Assembly: GCF_000182925.2 (NCBI RefSeq)
Contig: NC_026506.1
Coordinates: 4,092,001 to 4,156,000, forward strand
From: Neurospora crassa OR74A
Taxonomy: Eukaryota > Ascomycota > Sordariomycetes > Sordariales > Sordariaceae
Length of the DNA: 64,000 bases
Direction: 5' to 3'
Part shown: positions 1 through 11,487 of the stretch, in pieces
Position numbering within the stretch: position 1 is the first letter of the stretch
Layout: each line of letters starts with the position of its first letter
Translations under genes and position numbers: made by a program
The notes under the pieces: generated by a model
Seen by the model: the letters and a program-made list of their open reading frames with translations, nothing else
What the model was told of the DNA's origin: nothing
Databases searched by the model: none

Positions 1-690
1 TCGGCCGCTGGTATCCTGGGCTCGCGTGGCCAGGGCGCCTACGCAGCAGCGAATACGTTCCTCGACTCGTTTGTGCAATATCGTGTGCGCAACGGCCTAC
101 CAGGCACCTCGCTCGACCTCACAGCCGTCACCGACGCCGGATACCTCGCCGAGAACGCTGAGCGGCAGGACGACATCATGCGCAACTTTGGCAACGAGAC
201 CGTCTCGGAGCAAGAAGTGCTCGCCTTGTTGTCTGCCGCGGTCCGCGGGGTCAGCCCGGCCCAAGTCCTCACCGGGCTCAAGCTACACGTTCAGGCGGAT
301 GGGTCGTGGCCGTACTATGCCTCGGACGCGCGCTTCACTCAACTCAAAGCCGAGGCTCTGGCGGCCGCTGAGCGTGAAGGCCACGTTCCCAAAGCCGCAG
401 CGTCTGCGGGCAATGCCTTCCGGGCAGCCAAGACGGACGAGGAGGCCATGGCGATTGCGGGCCAGGGCATTCTCCAGAAGCTGTCGGATGTGTTGACGAT
501 TGATGTGGCAAACCTGGACGCGACGAGGAACATTACGAGTTACGGGTTGGATTCCTTGACGGCCATCGAGTTGAGGAACTGGATTGCCAAGGAGTTACGG
601 GCCAATCTGCAGATCTTGGAGCTGTTGAGCAGCGGGACGGTGAATGATTTGGCGGCGATTATTGTGCAGAAGACGAGGGCCGGAACATGA
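1..690 (+). CDS. Polyketide synthase, C-terminal end (KR tail and ACP), cut by the window edge
   Basis: The frame is open from base 1 to the TGA at 688-690, so this is the last ~229 residues of a larger protein. The start reads SAAGILGSRGQGAYAAANTF, the conserved end of a PKS ketoreductase (YAAAN with catalytic-region Tyr/Asn). After a linker comes an acyl carrier domain with YGLDSLTAIELRNW near residues 181-194; Ser at codon 553-555 is the expected phosphopantetheine site. KR followed directly by a terminal ACP with no thioesterase is the usual end of fungal highly reducing iterative PKSs, which make reduced polyketide chains in the cytosol. The product cannot be inferred. The KS, AT, DH, MT and ER parts lie outside the window. 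No other obvious cluster gene follows within 5 kb, so this may be the edge of a cluster extending leftwards. Confidence 0.93.
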   Translation, partial: SAAGILGSRGQGAYAAANTFLDSFVQYRVRNGLPGTSLDLTAVTDAGYLAENAERQDDIMRNFGNETVSEQEVLALLSAAVRGVSPAQVLTGLKLHVQADGSWPYYASDARFTQLKAEALAAAEREGHVPKAAASAGNAFRAAKTDEEAMAIAGQGILQKLSDVLTIDVANLDATRNITSYGLDSLTAIELRNWIAKELRANLQILELLSSGTVNDLAAIIVQKTRAGT

Positions 691-2249
691 TTTGTATGCT
701 CGGCGGGTTTTTGATTATGGGAGGACAAGTCATGATACCACTCAGGAATAGACTGCCGATTCCGTTCTCTCGGCAGTCGCTTCACAGAAACCAGTATGTC
801 GGCCATTGGTGTTTGTTTGGTCGCGGCGAATCGTGACGAGCACTGGTCAAACAGCAAGGAGACGGAAGGGAAGGAAAATATGTAGATTTTTGATTGATTG
901 CTTGGTTGGCTGCCAGGAAGAACTTGAACTGTCGAGGGGGGAGAAGGAACCTGGAATGTCTGCTTCGACGAGAAGAGCACTCCTTTGATAGAAGTTGGGT
1001 TGGCCACGACTGCCACAGCGGGCGATGGGAGAAAGGTGGTTCTGTCTGATATTTGATCACATGTTGATAGCCAGGCAAGTAGAGCTGGGTGAAACCGAGG
1101 TGGTTGTTGTAGAGTTTCGGTCAGAATAGCGACACGTTTCAGTTCATTTTTCGTCGGTTGCCTGGTGTCGAGTGATGATGAGGTTGACCAGAGTAACTGA
1201 AGTAGTTAGTTGTTGCAAGGTAGAAGTGGGTTGAAGCGACAAACAGCCGGGCATACTGTGTAGGTTGAGGCCTGATGCAGGGGCATGGTGCCCAGCCAGA
1301 TCATGCAAAGTGCCCTCTGGCAGTCTGTTAGTGCAAACCTCGTTTTTTCCACCAAGTTTCGCCGCTACGGCAGTTGCTTTGCTAACACTGCCACATTTCC
1401 TCTCGGCTGGCTCCGATCACCCCGCCAATCATCAGAGGTACGTAGGTACTTAACTGAAGTAAGTTGCCCCTGTATCAAAGCGCCGCGGCCAATGGAGAAC
1501 TCGCTCCAGCCAAGCAAAACACGAGAACAGTCAAATCACGAGCGATGGAAATGCACGGCCAAGCGCCCAAAGACCATCTGAAACACGAACCTTTAACTGT
1601 ACCTACTCTCAGATTTCCATTTTTGGGTGTCGACAACAGAACATTCCATGGGGAAATTCTGAGAACCAGAGGCAACCCCGGGTCAAGAGACTCGAGAGGC
1701 CGCCGTCTGCAAAGCCCGGTTCCCGTCCAGACCCTCCGCTCCATTCATATCATACTAACAATATCCACTGTTGCCCGCTGTTTCAAACAGTGGCTGGGCT
1801 GGGCTGCTCCACGGGCGGCAGTTCATCACAACTTCTTGAACTCCAGCAACTCCGAGCAAAGTCCAGTCTGTTTCCGACTCGCGATACTTCCACATCCATA
1901 ACACACTCACCGACTCGAGTCAGTCTGCTACTACTTACACACTCAGAAACCCGAACCCGACTCGACTGTCCTTCTGACCAGCCCAACCGTCGTCACCGTT
2001 CCCGTCTTTTCGACACCCGACCAAGACACAGCCCCCGCGGCTGACGATTCGTTAGCTTCCCAGCACACACGCCTTTTGGGTTGAACCACAAAGAAGGGAC
2101 ACCGGGCCAGTCCCACGACAGTCATATCACAACGACCAACCCTTGTCCTGCTGGCAGGCAAGCAAGATACTGCATCACTTTGGGATACAAGAGCTGGGAA
2201 TATCCACGACATTACATTACAGCATCTCGAGAACCGCATAATATTGCAC
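691..2249. other. Intergenic region between the PKS end and the 711-aa gene
   Basis: No ORF here has coding-like composition or a recognisable domain. It should hold the PKS 3' UTR and the promoter and 5' UTR of the gene starting at 2329. Short ORFs on both strands lack homology that I recognise. Confidence 0.6.

Positions 2250-2323
<74 letters not shown>
2250..2323. repeat. (CAT)n microsatellite, about 25 units
   Basis: An uninterrupted run of CAT/ATC trinucleotides ends 5 bases before the ATG at 2329. On the plus strand the run contains no ATG, so it adds no upstream start codons there. It would be transcribed in the 5' leader of the next gene. ORFs reading it as poly-His, poly-Ser or poly-Asp are artefacts of the repeat. 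Confidence 0.95.
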
Positions 2324-2328
2324 CGCAC

Positions 2329-4523
2329 ATGGCCGCCAGACAGCACGTAGAAGCGAGGTCGCTCTCGACACTCAACTCCCTCGCCGCCAACCCCCCACAG
2401 TACCCTCACAGCGCCGATGTCAAGGAATCCTTGATTTTGTACATATCACGAGTCCCCGGTAGTCGAGGTATGTTCCCATCATTTCCATACCCTCCCTCTT
2501 CTCTCGCTAAACAACCCGCGCCACAGATGTCATCCTCTCCCCCTTCCGTCCGCAGCGAAAGAACGTGACGATAGAAGACATTAACAATGCTCTCTACCTG
2601 ATACACCTTGACCTGCCCACGGACGAACTACTAGTCGAAAACACCCGCCCCAACGAGACATCCACTTCCGCATCGCCTCGAACTAGTGGTGAGAGCGCGA
2701 GGAGTGTGATACCCCGGAAACCGTTACCGCCTAGTGCCCGCGTCGAGCTTCCTACTCCGAGACAACCGTCTGCAAACGTACCTGTGACACAAAACAACAA
2801 CAAGAACAATGTGCCCAACAATACCGGGCCGGTACCGACCAGGTTGCCGTCTGTCAGACGCACAGGTTCTGTAAGACGCCCACAAGGCCTGGGTTCGGAG
2901 AGGGTTGAGCGGGCTGTACCTGCTCAGGAGCCTGTTGCTGGGAACGATGGAGGATACAAACCGAACCCCATGTTCCAGCCCAGTCTGGTTTCCGAACAGC
3001 CTCCCAGACAAACGCCTCAGCTCCCTCCCCCGACCGAAAATCTAACAGCGATGCGTCGTCCCTTTGGCCCACGGCCACAGACCGCTTTGACGATTCCCGA
3101 GGAGCCGGCGGTCAGCCCTGGGACGACCCCAACGAGCAACCGACCCATCTCACCTTCTGATCAAACACTCTACACTCCTACTCCCAACGTTCCCCGACCC
3201 GGCGATGGGGTCCTCTCCCCTCCTACCGTCACACGTGCTCGCGCCTCCAGCAACTCGAAACTAGCGGCAACAATTCCTTTCACGCTTACACTCATCCGGC
3301 GAGATCCTTCGACCAACCTCCAGTGGAACGTGGGCAAGATCTCTTCGTTTGAGACAAACATACCTACTCCCGAGTCTGCCCATCCGGATCTCGGTGAGCT
3401 ACATGATGCGTCAACCCCCGAACCACCGCCGCCGATTGCGACACAGTTGATTGACATCCATTTGGAGACATCCGGGTATGCAAAGTACAAGGGTATGCTC
3501 AGCCGTGCAAACATTGAGGCTTTGCGGCCGACTTCACCTCAATCCTTTGCCCGGACGTTACAGGGCTTAGGGGCGAGTTCGGGGAGTACAAGTGGGAATG
3601 GAAATCAGGGTGATCGAAGATCAAGTGGAAGCCCGCAAAAGCAGATCATGGGTGTGACGCACATGGAAATGGAAGAAGGGTTCCATCGCCAGGTGGTCAT
3701 GGCCTACACCAAATCCTGGACCTCGGGCCTCAAAGGCGCTTTCAGACGACACTCTCGCTCGGCCAGTACCGCCTCGGCTACCGCTGGCGACCGCCCGGGA
3801 CACAACCGCGACGGCAGTTCCTCAACCATTGGCTCAGCCGATCTTTCGCCTAACGAACACCAAAAGCCCCAGTCTCCCCCGCCCAACCACAACCGCCAGG
3901 ATTCCATGGGCGGTGGCCAACTCATAACCCAACCAGGCCCCAACCTCCGCCCCAAAGGCTACGTCTTCCTCTCCCCCTGGCTAGGCCGCTGTGAATTCCG
4001 CACCGGCTCCACCGGCCGCTCCTTGAAGTGTCGACACATCCTTGACGAGCACACGGGCGGAATCAACCAGCTCTCGCAAATCGATCCTGCCAAACTCGCC
4101 CAATCCGTCCGCGACGCGCCCACCATCGGTCAATCCCGCGGCGACAGTTTCAGCTCCGCCATAACGGGCGCCAAGCCCGTTTCCGAACTCCGCTTCAACT
4201 TACCCTCCGAACCCCGTTCCCCTGGCGCCGGCGGCACCGGCGCGGAGAACTACCCGCCGGGTCACGCTGCCGGGTCGAAGCGCCATTTCCGCTTCTCCAA
4301 GTTCCTAGGTCTGGAGCCACCCAGCTCGGAGGACGAGTATTTTGACGATGAGGAGCTTTTTGATCCGAATGCACTGGGTAGGGAAGATGCGGGTGGAGGA
4401 AGTAGAGGCAAGAGAGCGAAGCTGGGAAAGCTGATTATTCATGATGAGGGACTGAAGATGCTGGATTTGGTGGTGGCGGCTAATATGGGGGTCTGGTGGA
4501 ATACATGGGAGAAGAGGTTCTAG
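2329..4523 (+). CDS. Conserved-looking fungal protein of unknown function, 711 aa
   Basis: Two exons: 2329-2467 and 2527-4523, with a 59-bp intron (GTATGT...CACAG). Splicing joins VPGSR to DVILSPFRPQRKNVTIED in one frame. The start MAARQHVEARSLSTLNSLAA is the first ATG after the CAT repeat. Residues 1-80 look like a folded, conserved block. Roughly residues 90-250 are Pro/Thr/Ser-rich and disordered. A second ordered block (residues ~255-340) begins with TIPFTLTLIRRDPSTNLQWN, and a C-terminal block includes GYVFLSPWLGRCEFRTGSTG and ends in MGVWWNTWEKRF after an acidic patch (SSEDEYFDDEELFD). There is no signal peptide or membrane segment. I do not recognise the family. The layout of ordered blocks linked by long disordered Pro/Ser stretches suggests a scaffold or regulatory protein, but that is inference only. 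Confidence 0.88.
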
Positions 4524-5440
4524 GAGACCGGGACCAGGGAACACAGGGACAGACACAGTGAGTCGCTAAGGGGGTGTTTAGGTTTGGGCGGCGTGAGGGT
4601 AATGAGGAGGGGAAGGGGGGGTATTGGGAGGTGGAAAAAAGGGGGCATGGAAAGGGAGATAGTGCGGTGCCTGGGGTGATAATCTTGATACTAGGAGAGA
4701 AAGGGTGTAAGTTAAGTGAGGAAATGGGGGGATATGGAACAGAAATAGGAAGGGAAGAAAGAAAGGGAGAAATGGTGGGGATAGGGAGAGGCGACGGAGC
4801 AGCACATAGATAGCATGATGGCATAGATAAGATACCCATAGCGTAGCATGGTCACAGAGGTAGCATGGTGTGAGGCATGAATGATGACTGATGAATTGAG
4901 CTGTCAGTGTCTTATCTTTTCTGTGCTGGTCTGGTGTCATTGGTGATGATTATGCTGGAAGTGACCTGGTGCCAGAGGCAGCTGAAACGTGATGAGGGTG
5001 TGATCTCACGGGGGAACAGAACATGTCCTGTCCGAAGTCAGATATATTCTGCCGTCCAGGGGGAAAAATTCATGCTGCTGGCATTAACGGTATATCGCAC
5101 CGAGGGTTTTCATGGTGTACTACTTCTTGGATTGGACATGACCACAGATTGACCTACCAGGAATAATGAGTGTAGTTGTATGTACGATCAAAAGGAAGTG
5201 CAAGTAGCTTCCAACCCAGGAGAGCCATTTGTTATTCAAAGCTCGAGACGCGTAAGGCCACTACATTTGACGGAAAGGCACAGTGAAACTAACCGCCAGA
5301 GGCAGAACATCTAGGGTACCGATGACTATAAGGGCAAAAAACATGTATCGTATATAACAAATAACTCGAGAAGATAACTTGGAAGGAAGCAAAAGACTAA
5401 GATATGCCCCAAAGGGAAACAAGAAAAAGAAAAAGCTAAT
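4524..5440. other. Intergenic; purine-rich 3' flank
   Basis: No supported gene. About 4560-4800 is strongly G/A-rich on the plus strand, giving long but meaningless ORFs on both strands. The rest separates the 711-aa gene from the tRNA. Confidence 0.6.
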
Positions 5441-5542
5441 CGTCAACAGTAGGGTTCGAACCTACGCGGGCGAACCCAACAGATAGGCAAGAATAGTGAG
5501 GATTATTCAAGTCTGTCGCCTTAACCACTCGGCCATGTTGAC
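5441..5542 (-). tRNA. tRNA-Ser (anticodon TGA) with a ~21-nt intron
   Basis: On the minus strand the acceptor arm GTCAACA (from 5542) pairs with TGTTGAC (5442-5448), followed by discriminator G at 5441. The D-arm region GGCCGAGTGGTTAAGGC and T-arm GTAGGTTCGAACCCTAC are canonical. The anticodon stem ACAGA/TCTGT encloses CTTGAA, then about 21 nt beginning TAATCC, then A. Removing the insert leaves loop CTTGAAA with anticodon TGA (decodes UCA). A long variable arm (TGGGTTCGCCC region) fits class II tRNA-Ser. An intron just 3' of base 37 is the standard eukaryotic tRNA intron position. Exact intron ends could shift by one base. Confidence 0.93.
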
Positions 5543-6377
5543 AAGTGGATGTTGTTGGTAGTTTGGGTGACCAAAGAGGCTAATATAGGGAAAGCAGCTT
5601 CAAGTTCCCCTGAGCTGAGTGAGGGGTTGGGCTGTTGGTTGGTTGGACTGGGAGCTGCAGCCCAGTACACTAGGTGGTGGGAGCTTGGGTGGGGTCCCGC
5701 GGTCTGGCCCACCTGGTAGGTAGCTATGGTGGGGTAGGGCGACTTGGCGGCAGGCACTGGGAGCGGCATTGGGACGGAATCACGTGCACAGTCACACCTT
5801 CGCAACACAGCTGGCCAGCCGTAGCCAATTGCAGCTCAGCCTTTCCAATCCACTATGCCGTGCCGTGCTGTGGGTGGCTCCAAGGCTCTGGAAGTGGACG
5901 TCCTGTCGGCGATACTCAGCTCCAAGCACACGGCAGGGATCCATCGACGACCGACCGACGTCAAGTTATCGCAGCCCGGGGATTGTTGCTTGCTGAACGT
6001 CCGTTGCCTCCATCAGGTTCGTGCGCTGTCTCCGCTTCCCGCCCTTGAGGTTGAACTGCTTCGATCCACTCTGTAATACATACCGTCGTCCCAAATTGGT
6101 TCTGGTTGTTACCAACAGAACTGAACCGAAGTTCGAAGCCGAAGCAGAGGAAACGACATCGGAGTGGAACCGAACGAAGTCGTCGCTGAGTCGCAAGCGC
6201 AGAGAGAGCACTGTATTGACCTGCGACATCATCAAACCAGGCTTGCGACGACAACCAACTACCTACCTAGCCACTCCTCTAATATCACACCTGGCGCAAC
6301 GCATTTGCCTCACCTACCCTGCCAGCCAACCTCAAAACCAACAATTAATCAACACCATCCACCGCAACCCGCCCATC
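5543..6377. other. Intergenic and 5' leader of the complex I 23-kDa gene
   Basis: Nothing recognisable. ORFs crossing 6021-6377 run in frame into the next gene but lack conserved sequence. The leader just before 6378 is rich in CCAACC/ACCACC, typical of a fungal 5' UTR. Confidence 0.6.
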
Positions 6378-7437
6378 ATGCTCACCACCACTGCCTCTTC
6401 GGCTGCGGCCGTCGCGCGCCAGCTCACCACCCGCCGAGTCATCGCCCCCTCCTTCGTCTCTCAGGCCATCCGCACCTACGCAACCCCCGCCGGTCCCCCG
6501 CCCAAGGGCTTCCGCATTCCGACGCCCAAGACGTGGGACCAAGAGGAGGAACACGTGCTGGATAAGAACGGACGGTACTTTCTTTTGACGGAGATGTTTA
6601 GGGGCATGTATGTGGCTATGGAGCAGTTTTTCAGGCCGCCGTAAGTATCTTGTCTGTCTTTTGTCTGTTTGCTGGCTTGGGAGGATAGGAGGTGGTGAGT
6701 GGTGGAAGTTGGAAGGATCTGGGGTGAGGAGGTGGGCAGGATCCACGACATGACAAGTATCATGACTCGCGCACTGGAGTAGTATGGAGATTGCGGCTCT
6801 GCGGCTCGTCGCTTGGTTAAGCGCGCTCGTACTGTGCTGCTCCTCCCGCCGCTCCTCCGTCACCACGACGATCAACAGCTACCTAACGACTGCGCAAACC
6901 CATACCACCATATTTACTGACACCTCTATTCCAGGTACACAATCTATTACCCCTTCGAAAAGGGTCCCATCTCCCCCCGCTTCCGCGGCGAGCACGCCCT
7001 TCGTCGTTACCCGTCGGGCGAAGAACGCTGCATCGCCTGCAAGCTCTGCGAGGCCGTCTGCCCTGCTCAGGCCATCACCATCGAAGCTGAAGAGCGTGCC
7101 GATGGAAGCAGAAGGACGACCCGCTACGATATCGACATGACCAAGTGCATTTACTGCGGATTCTGCCAGGAGAGCTGTCCCGTGGATGCGATTGTGGAGA
7201 GTCCCAATGCGGAGTACGCAACGGAGACGAGGGAGGAGTTGTTGTATAACAAGGGTGAGTTCTTTTCTGGGGGATGCCGTGATAACCTGGTGCTGGCTGG
7301 AGATAGGTTCTTGCTGTCGGGGGGCCAGGAAAATATGACATGTGCTGACAACAGATACAGAAAAGCTACTCTCTAACGGAGACAAGTGGGAGCCTGAGCT
7401 TGCGGCTGCTATTCGCGCCGATTCACCTTACAGATAA
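6378..7437 (+). CDS. NADH:ubiquinone oxidoreductase 23-kDa iron-sulfur subunit (TYKY/NDUFS8), mitochondrial
   Basis: Three exons: 6378-6640, 6935-7254 and 7361-7437, giving 219 aa, the usual family length. This subunit holds two [4Fe-4S] clusters (N6a, N6b) in the Q module of complex I at the matrix side of the inner membrane. The two ferredoxin motifs are [12 protein letters not shown] and [12 protein letters not shown], each CX2CX2CX3CP. The N-terminus [20 protein letters not shown] is a Ser/Ala/Arg-rich mitochondrial presequence. The C-terminus [18 protein letters not shown] matches the conserved tail; choosing the acceptor at 7360 rather than 7354 restores the conserved NKEKLL junction. 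The 294-bp first intron is long for this window. The mitochondrial ACP gene, another complex I component, follows 0.9 kb downstream on the same strand. Confidence 0.97.
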
Positions 7438-8360
7438 AGGGGTTGTGGCTTGAAGACCGGATAACAGGACGGACAATGAAGACAGAGATTCTTTTTTTCG
7501 TTGTTGCTATGCTAGAGTTTCGGAACCAGCAGTTTCGGACGGGTTGCGGTATCAACAGGACGCACCATTGTGTTATAGAAGGCAGGCAGGCAGGCAGGCG
7601 GACAGGCAAAAGAAGGCTGTAGATACATTTGTGAATTGCGTCCCTCATCCAACTTCTTGTCTTTTTGAAAGTCATCTCGCCAGGGAAGATCCTATATGCG
7701 GCCAAAGGGACGCATCAAGAAACCTAAAGATGCTTGAAAGGCTGAATGTACAATTAGTGTACGGTACCATCTGTAAGATACAAGCTGTATCGTGATGAAC
7801 TCCATCCCATCGTATCCATCAACCGGGATTACCCGTCTAACAGACGAGTGGAGTGATCCTGCCCGTGGGGTGTTAGTGGAGTATCTGCTTGACACATTTC
7901 TCCGCAGTGTACAAGACGGTACCTGAGCGACCTGCACGTGACTCGGCTGACGAGTAGCAGAACGAGCTGAAGCTTCCATGGCTGCAGTTGCGGGGGAGCA
8001 TCGAGGTTGTACGTACCAAGGTACCTCCACACGCTGAAGCTCCAGAGTCAGAGGCGGGTTTGTTAGCTTCGTTGGCCGCCGCCGCCCGCAGTTGCCCGCA
8101 CCCGCTTCCCGCGCCCCCGGCGTACCATAGGCAGTAGGCGAGAAATTTATCATCATCATCGCTGATTCCAGCCAACCACCGCCCAGAAATCCGCTTCCAG
8201 CCAGAGAAACCCGCAACAACCTCGTCCGAGAACCACCGAGTAGTAGCGTCACACTCATTTTCGGCCACAGCCTTTCCTGTCACCACCACCGACCCTCAAA
8301 CACCCGACCGACCCGCGCAATTGACACTTTCCGCGACAGCCCACCCAAACAAAACAAAAA
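7438..8360. other. Spacer between the two complex I genes, with a short GGCA repeat
   Basis: Holds the 3' UTR of the 23-kDa subunit gene, a (GGCA)n run at 7581-7599, and the promoter and leader of the ACP gene, which ends in ACAAAACAAAAA just before ATG. No ORF here is convincing. Confidence 0.6.
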
Positions 8361-9730
8361 ATGTTCCGCACCGCCGCCCTCACTGCCGCCCGCGTGGCCC
8401 GTCCCGCCGTCGCCTCCGCCGTCCGCGCTGGTGTTGCCCGTCCTGCTTTTGTCCAGGCCGTCCCCAAGGTCGCTGCCTTCCAGGCTGTCCGGTTTTACAG
8501 CGCCGGTGGTCATCTCAAGAAGGATGAGGTCTTTAGCAGGATTGCGCAGGTGTTGAGTGGATTTGACAAGGTGCGTTTTACATCACAAGAGACCTACCCG
8601 ACACGACATGCATACAAACTTCGAGCAGGAGGATGAGGAGGAGGAGCAGAAGAAAGGAAGGAGATAAGAAAGAGGTGTGAAGAGGCAGAGGGATACGAGT
8701 GGTCTAGGGACATACGCTACGCGAAGACAAGAGGAGAGAGCGTGCGGGGGAGCATCATCATCGCAAGCAAACCAGCCGGACAACAGAACACAAACGGAGG
8801 AAGACCAAAAAGATGCGAAGAGCATATCAAGGCTGCGCAGACGCGACAAAACGAGATGGAATACGATGAAGAGCACTGCGTGCTCCACACGCTGCGCCAT
8901 GGTCGGATTTATCGGGAACTTGGGAGCTCTTCGAATGGGTCTGCCCTGCCGGCTGGGCTGGTTCTGCTCCGATGATGATGCTCTCCCCTCGCTTTTTTGC
9001 CCTCCTCCTCTTGCTATCTTGCTGGTCAACTTCTTGTCTCTTGCTCTTCTTTCTTCCTTACCTCGGCTGGATCTCCCCTCTCCTCCAGCCTCTTCTTCAG
9101 AAGCCACAACAGTCCCGTGTTCGCAACCTTTTTCCAGGCCCAAGCTAACATCTACTTTCCAGGTCAACGACCCCAAGAACGTAAGTACAGACGCAAACAC
9201 CAACATTTCCTCCTCACCGTCACGGAGACGAACTATGATGTGATTTTTGGTCATGATGGGTCAATCCCAGTGCCCTGGTGCTCCCGGCCTGACAGTCTGG
9301 AAGGAGAGACGAGACGGGCAAACCGCAAGAATAGATGCAATGGAACGAGACCAAAGATACAGGGATGAGAGATTCTGACACAAGTTTGCGCATCACAGAT
9401 CACCGAGACCGCCCACTTCGCCAACGACCTCGGTCTTGACAGCTTGGACACCGTTGAGGTTGTTATGGCTATTGAGGAGGTATGTTGCTCCCTTTTTTTT
9501 TCTTTTTATTCCGGGCCCTTGTCATATTCCCTTTTCGGCCCAAGCTCAGCCTCTTATCACAATCACCCTTCAACCCAAACACAGTCATAGCACATGGACG
9601 CCAAACACGATGCTAACAAACCTACCCGCAACAGGAGTTCTCCATCGAGATCCCCGACAAGGACGCCGACCAGATCCACTCGGTCGACAAGGCCGTCGAG
9701 TACATCCTCAGCCAGCCCGATGCCAACTAA
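8361..9730 (+). CDS. Mitochondrial acyl carrier protein (complex I NDUFAB1-type subunit)
   Basis: Four exons: 8361-8570, 9163-9180, 9399-9479 and 9635-9730, giving 134 aa. The N-terminal ~50 residues (MFRTAALTAARVARPAVASA...) form an Arg/Ala-rich mitochondrial targeting sequence. The carrier domain has FANDLGLDSLDTVEVVMAIE with Ser91 as the phosphopantetheine site, and ends EYILSQPDAN. In fungi this protein serves mitochondrial type II fatty-acid and lipoate-precursor synthesis, LYR-protein partnering and complex I. Exon 2 is a microexon of 18 bases (VNDPKN) whose sequence is expected in ACP helix/loop 1, so its inclusion is needed. Intron 1 is 592 bp, unusually long. All splice sites are GT-AG. 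All phases are zero. Confidence 0.95.
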
Positions 9731-11487
9731 AAAAAGTCCTCTGTTTCGTTCCTTGTTCGAGCGTTTTAGAAACCCCACTACTTGCGCAAATATAAAGCAT
9801 ACTTCTTCTCCCTACCTACCCACCTTACCTTTTCACCTCTATCTTTATCCTTAACTAGGTCGATTCGAAACATATCTTTGTCATTGTTTGGGATTCGATT
9901 CGATCTGTGTACCATACGAAAACTTAGAACCTGAATGAAAGAAGAGATGACGAATGGAATGGAGCATCGTGATGGGTACGGGCTAGATGTGAATTGTGGG
10001 CAGGTCGGACTTGGTCTTGATGTTGTTATCATTGTCAGAGTGGTTAGTCTGGGTTGGTCAACGCGGCGACACGTTGCAATGTTTGGTGGTCACTAAAGTG
10101 GTATTGTGGCAGGCTCAATATAGCGTTGGTGTCAACTCTTGTGCTGTTGCGTTGTGTTTTGTTTGTCGCCTATATCCGTACCTACACACTACTTACATAC
10201 CCCCCCCCCCCCCCTTTCAGGTAAAGAGAACAATCATGACTGGAGCGCACTCAACTTGAAGGCCTGGGTTTATATGTCTTCCTGTCTGATCACTGCTCAG
10301 TTCAACAAACACAGACCAGTACCTGAATCGAGCGAAGTTGGCGAACCAGGAGAAACCATCTGACTGGGTATCTAGATGTATCTACCTTTAAACTGAATAG
10401 ATACGTGGTATTTCTCAAGAGAAAATGTCAACTTTGTTGCGTGACCAAGTGAAGAAGATGTGACCGACGAGAGATCCTTGATACTACGACGGAGTATGTC
10501 TGGTCCTTTAAATGTCCCACTTCAATATTTAGATCGCGGCATGAAGATACCTACCTTAAGGTATGCATGTATTCACCACCACCTCAGAAACTTGCCCTCA
10601 AGATCACGTAAAGCCAGAATTGTTCGGTACCTACCTCAAGCTAAAACTGGGCTCCGTACCAACCGATATTCTTTCCTTTATTTTCCTCTTCGTCTTGTTT
10701 TCTTTCTATCTTTTATTTTTTATATATTTTACAAATTTTTTTTTTAATTCTTTTTTTCTCTCTCTTTGTTTAGGAGGCATTGATTCGTTCATTCACTCCT
10801 GGGAATCTCAATAGTATCGACTCCATCCACTTCGGTTAACCTGCCTTTATAGTGTGTGCGTACAAGACGCCGAGCGAGGGGCTCAGTGAGGTAACAACAA
10901 AGTTGATGATCTACAAACGATATCATTCAAGATAACAATACTGTCGCTGCTCTGTGTATACAGCCAAAGTACTACTTAAAGCAAGAAAAGTGGAATCCAC
11001 CAGCTACTCTATACACCATTAATCCTACACTACCACCCCTCGCTGACATACATGTCATGCAACTACCTTGACTCCGAGAGCAAGGAAGTGGAAAACAATT
11101 ACAACAGTTGAAGACCAAGCATGAATTCAAGCGCTTTTGATCTTCCCCTTTCGTGATTAGATCCTTCAAATGTTTTTGTTTTGCACGCCATCCCCCCTCC
11201 GCTAAGTTGTTTTCCTATGGCCAAAGTATGCTTGTTGCTTCCCATCCAGTTTTCTCTTCGCCTCCCATGCGCTTTTGTTTTGCTCAGTTCCATGAAAGAA
11301 AACAAAAGAAAAAAAAAAAAAAAAAGCTGCCAGGTTATGTGTCATATCCAAAGGACCGCGCGTCTATGCATATAAAGATGGTGAAAGTTCGATGTTGAAT
11401 CGTGTGAGATGGCTGAGATCGCTGCAGTGTTGAAAATTCGAGTTCCCGTATCGAGCAGCGGATTGCCCATCGAGACAAGGCGGTCGA
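9731..11487. other. Intergenic between convergent ACP and CCCH-protein genes
   Basis: This 1.75-kb stretch receives the 3' ends of both neighbours. It holds a C run at about 10201-10214, a T-rich segment at 10680-10760 and an A run near 11310-11327. No coding region is supported. Confidence 0.6.

Noticed and set aside
2212-2462. Poly-Asp, poly-Ser and poly-His open frames
   Set aside because: Products of the CAT microsatellite; no flanking conserved sequence.
6021-6377. Upstream in-frame extension of the complex I 23-kDa subunit
   Set aside because: The extension is not conserved-looking and would bury the mitochondrial presequence that begins at 6378.
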